A stretch of DNA of 64,000 nucleotides from Ostrinia nubilalis (taxonomy: Eukaryota > Arthropoda > Insecta > Lepidoptera > Crambidae), in assembly GCF_963855985.1 (NCBI RefSeq), contig NC_087090.1:16490501-16554500 (forward strand). The letters are read 5' to 3'. Position numbers and translations under genes: made by a program. The notes beneath the pieces were generated by a model. It searched no databases, was not told the origin of the DNA, and was given only the letters and a program-made list of their open reading frames with translations. Every line of letters begins with the position of its first letter. Position 1 is the stretch's first letter. Shown here one piece after another: positions 61,840 through 64,000 of this stretch.

Positions 61840-64000
61840 GTGCGTAATTTGGTGTCTTATAAGTATACGATTTAGTTCCGGAGGAGCTGGTCAACAAGGT
61901 CGTGAGGGGCGCCGTGAGCGAGGCGTCAAGGAACGACCTGGGGCTCGTGTTGGAGGGATACCCGAGGGACATGGAGCAGGTGGACCATTTCCAGAAAGAG
62001 GCGAGTCAAAATCATGATTGGGTCAGTTTTATTCTAAGAACAGCTCGATTACTGAGGCGAGCTGGTCCCTGAGGAGCTGGTCAAGAGGGTCGTGAGGGGC
62101 GCCATGAACGAAGCGTCAAGGAACGACCAGGGGCTCGTGTTGGAGGGATACCCGAGGGATATGGAGCAGGTGGACCATTCACAGAAAGAGGTGCGTAGAA
62201 ATAATCTTGATTTTGTCAATTTTATCCTTAGAAAAGCTCGTCTCCTTATGGGAGCTGGTCCCTGAGGAGCTGGTCAACAAGGTCGTGAGGGGCGCCATGA
62301 ACGAAGCGTCAAGGAACGACCAGGGGCTCGTGTTGGAGGGATACCCGAGGGACATGGAGCAGGTGGAACATTTCCAGAAAGAGGTGCGTAGTCATAATTA
62401 TGATTGGGACAGTTTTATTCTTAGAAAAACTAGCCTCCTTAGGCGAGCTGGTCCCTGAGGAGCTGGTCAACAAGGTCGTGAGGGGCGCCGTGAGCGAGGC
62501 CTCGAGGAACGACCAGGGGCTCGTGTTGGAGGGGTACCCGAGGGATATGGAGCAGCTGGAACATTTCCAGAAAGAGGTGAGTCAAAATCATGTTTGGGTC
62601 AGTTTTATTCTCGATTACTAAGGTGAGCTGGTGCCTGAGGAGCTGGTCAACAAGGTCGTGAGGGGTGCCGTGAACGAAGCCTCGAGGAACGACCAGGGGC
62701 TCGTGTTGGAGGGGTACCCGAGAGACATGGAGCAGGTGGACCATTTCCAGAAAGAGGTGCGTAGAAATAATCTTGATTTTGTCAGTTTTATTTAACCTTA
62801 GAAAAGCTCGTCTCCTTATGCGAATCAGTTTTATTCTTAGAACAGCTCGATTACTAAGGTGAGCTGGTCTCTGAGGAGCTGGTCAACAAGGTCGTAAGGG
62901 GCGCCGTGAGCGAGGCGTCAAGAAACGACCAGGGGCTCGTGTTAGAGGGATACCCGAGGGACATGGAGCAGGTGGAACATTTCCAGAAAGAGGTGCGTAG
63001 TTTGGTGTCTTAAGTATACGAGTTAGTTCCGGAGGAGCTGGTCAACAAGGTCGTGAAGGGTGCCGTGAGCGAGGCGTCGAGGAACGACCACGAGCGCGTG
63101 ATAGGTGGACCATTTTCAGAAAGAGGTGCGTGGTCAAGATCATGGTTTATTTAGTTTTGTATGTAGGCGAGCTGCTCCCTGAGGAACTGGTCAAATAAGG
63201 TCTTGAGGGACGCCGTCAGCGAGGCCTCGAGGAACGACCAAGGGCTCGTGTTAGAGGGGTACCCGAGGGACATGGAGTAGGTGGACCATTTCCAGAAAGA
63301 GGTGCGTAGAAATAATCTTGATTTTGTCAATTTTATCCTTAGAAAAGCTCGTCTCCTTATGCGATCTGGTCCCTGAGGAGCTGGTCAACAAGATCGTGAG
63401 GGGCGCCGTGAACGAAGCGTCAAGGAACGACCAGGGGCTCGTGTTGGAGGGGTACCCGAGGGATATGGAGCAGGTGGAACATTTCCAGAAAGAGGTGCGT
63501 AATTTGGTGTCTTATAAGTATACGAATTAGTTCCGGAGGAGCTGGTCAACAAGGTCTTGAGGGGCGCCGTGAGCGAGGCGTCAAGGAACGACCTGGGGCT
63601 CGTGTTGGAGGGATACCCGAGGGACATGGAGCAGGTGGACCATTTCCAGAAAGAGGTGCGTAGTCATAATTATGATTGGGACAGTTTTATTCTTAGAAAA
63701 GCTCGTCTCCTTATGCGAGCTGGTCCCTGAGGAGCTGGTCAATAAGGTCGTGAGGGGCGCCGTGAGCGAAGCGTCAAGGAACGACCTGGGGCTCGTGTTG
63801 GAGGGATACCCGAGGGTCATGGAGCAGGTGGACCATTTCCAGAAAGAGGTGCGTGTCAAAATCATGATTGGGTCAGTTTTATCCTTAGAACACCTCGATT
63901 ACTTAGGTGAGCTGGTGCCTGAGGAGCTGGTCAACAAGGTCGTGAGGGGTGCCATGAACGAAGCGTCAAGAAACGACCAGGGGCTCGTGTTGGAAGGGTA
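61840..64000 (+). repeat. Array of at least 12 further copies of the exon G 3' segment
   Basis: A 132-bp (44-codon) segment from ELVPEELV to HFQKE, first present at 61708-61839 inside exon G, recurs at 61869, 62059, 62252, 62445, 62625, 62861, 63020, 63169, 63363, 63524, 63717 and 63909; the last is cut by the window end. Most copies are followed by GTGCGT or GTGAGT (GCGAGT once). Spacers are 29 to 104 bp, usually 29 or about 60, and of a few recurring types. Copy 63020 has lost 26 bp and copy 63169 has a frameshift and a stop. The others keep the frame, varying at M/V, N/S, Q/L and E/D positions. No in-phase acceptor is evident. Confidence 0.92.

Noticed and set aside
61840..64000. Regularly spaced repeats resembling a CRISPR array
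   Set aside because: The repeated unit is 132 bp of kinase coding sequence with splice donors, the spacers are related to one another, and the genome is an insect's. This is a tandem partial-exon array.

Overview
The window looks like insect nuclear DNA, most probably from a moth or butterfly (Lepidoptera). The basis is small GC-rich exons set in AT-rich introns and a dense load of repeat types familiar from Lepidoptera. These include RTE tails ending in (ATG)n, a dispersed repeat opening with an ACTAG...CCCGCGGCTTCG head, a CR1-like LINE with a (TTGAC)n tail, tRNA-derived SINEs, and BEL/Pao, gypsy, hAT and Tc1 elements. No prokaryotic gene organisation is present. The only host protein gene I can support runs left to right over almost the whole window. 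It is a two-domain adenylate kinase of the AK5 (isoenzyme 5) type.

Host gene. Seven exons chain in consistent splice phase: 6221-6379, 7943-8053, 12239-12381, 32331-32513, 57269-57547, 59917-60077 and 61620-61839. Together they give about 419 codons. Domain 1 carries P-loop GGPGSGKVTHC and a GYPR motif. A linker follows, then domain 2 with the unusual P-loop GGPGSNKATLC and a second GYPR motif. The true N-terminus and the C-terminus lie outside what I can identify. A tRNA-Ile(AAT) gene sits in the intron between the fourth and fifth exons.

The most striking feature is that four of the seven exons have partial tandem copies just downstream. Each copy starts inside the exon and keeps the 3' part of the exon, usually with its splice donor. 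The exon at 6.3 kb has two extra copies. The exon at 32.4 kb has two good copies plus short decayed ones. The exon at 60 kb has three copies in which a piece of the 57.4 kb exon is fused in frame to it without an intron. The exon at 61.7 kb is followed by at least twelve further copies of a 132-bp (44-codon) segment, running off the window end.

Mobile elements fill the introns. 12710-25509 is a BEL/Pao element on the minus strand with apparently identical 586-bp LTRs, GTATA target duplications and a polyprotein broken by one in-frame stop. It carries 5.7 kb of older repeats at its 3' side, including a nested 1.9-kb LTR element. 28934-30520 is a palindromic Tc1-like element. 35393-40161 is a hAT-like element with a CR1-group LINE inside it. 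42105-46778 is a very young gypsy element without a capsid region, inserted into a smaller inverted-repeat element. The rest is SINEs, MITEs, RTE fragments and sequence in which I see nothing. Exon joins are predictions from reading frame and splice-site sequence only.
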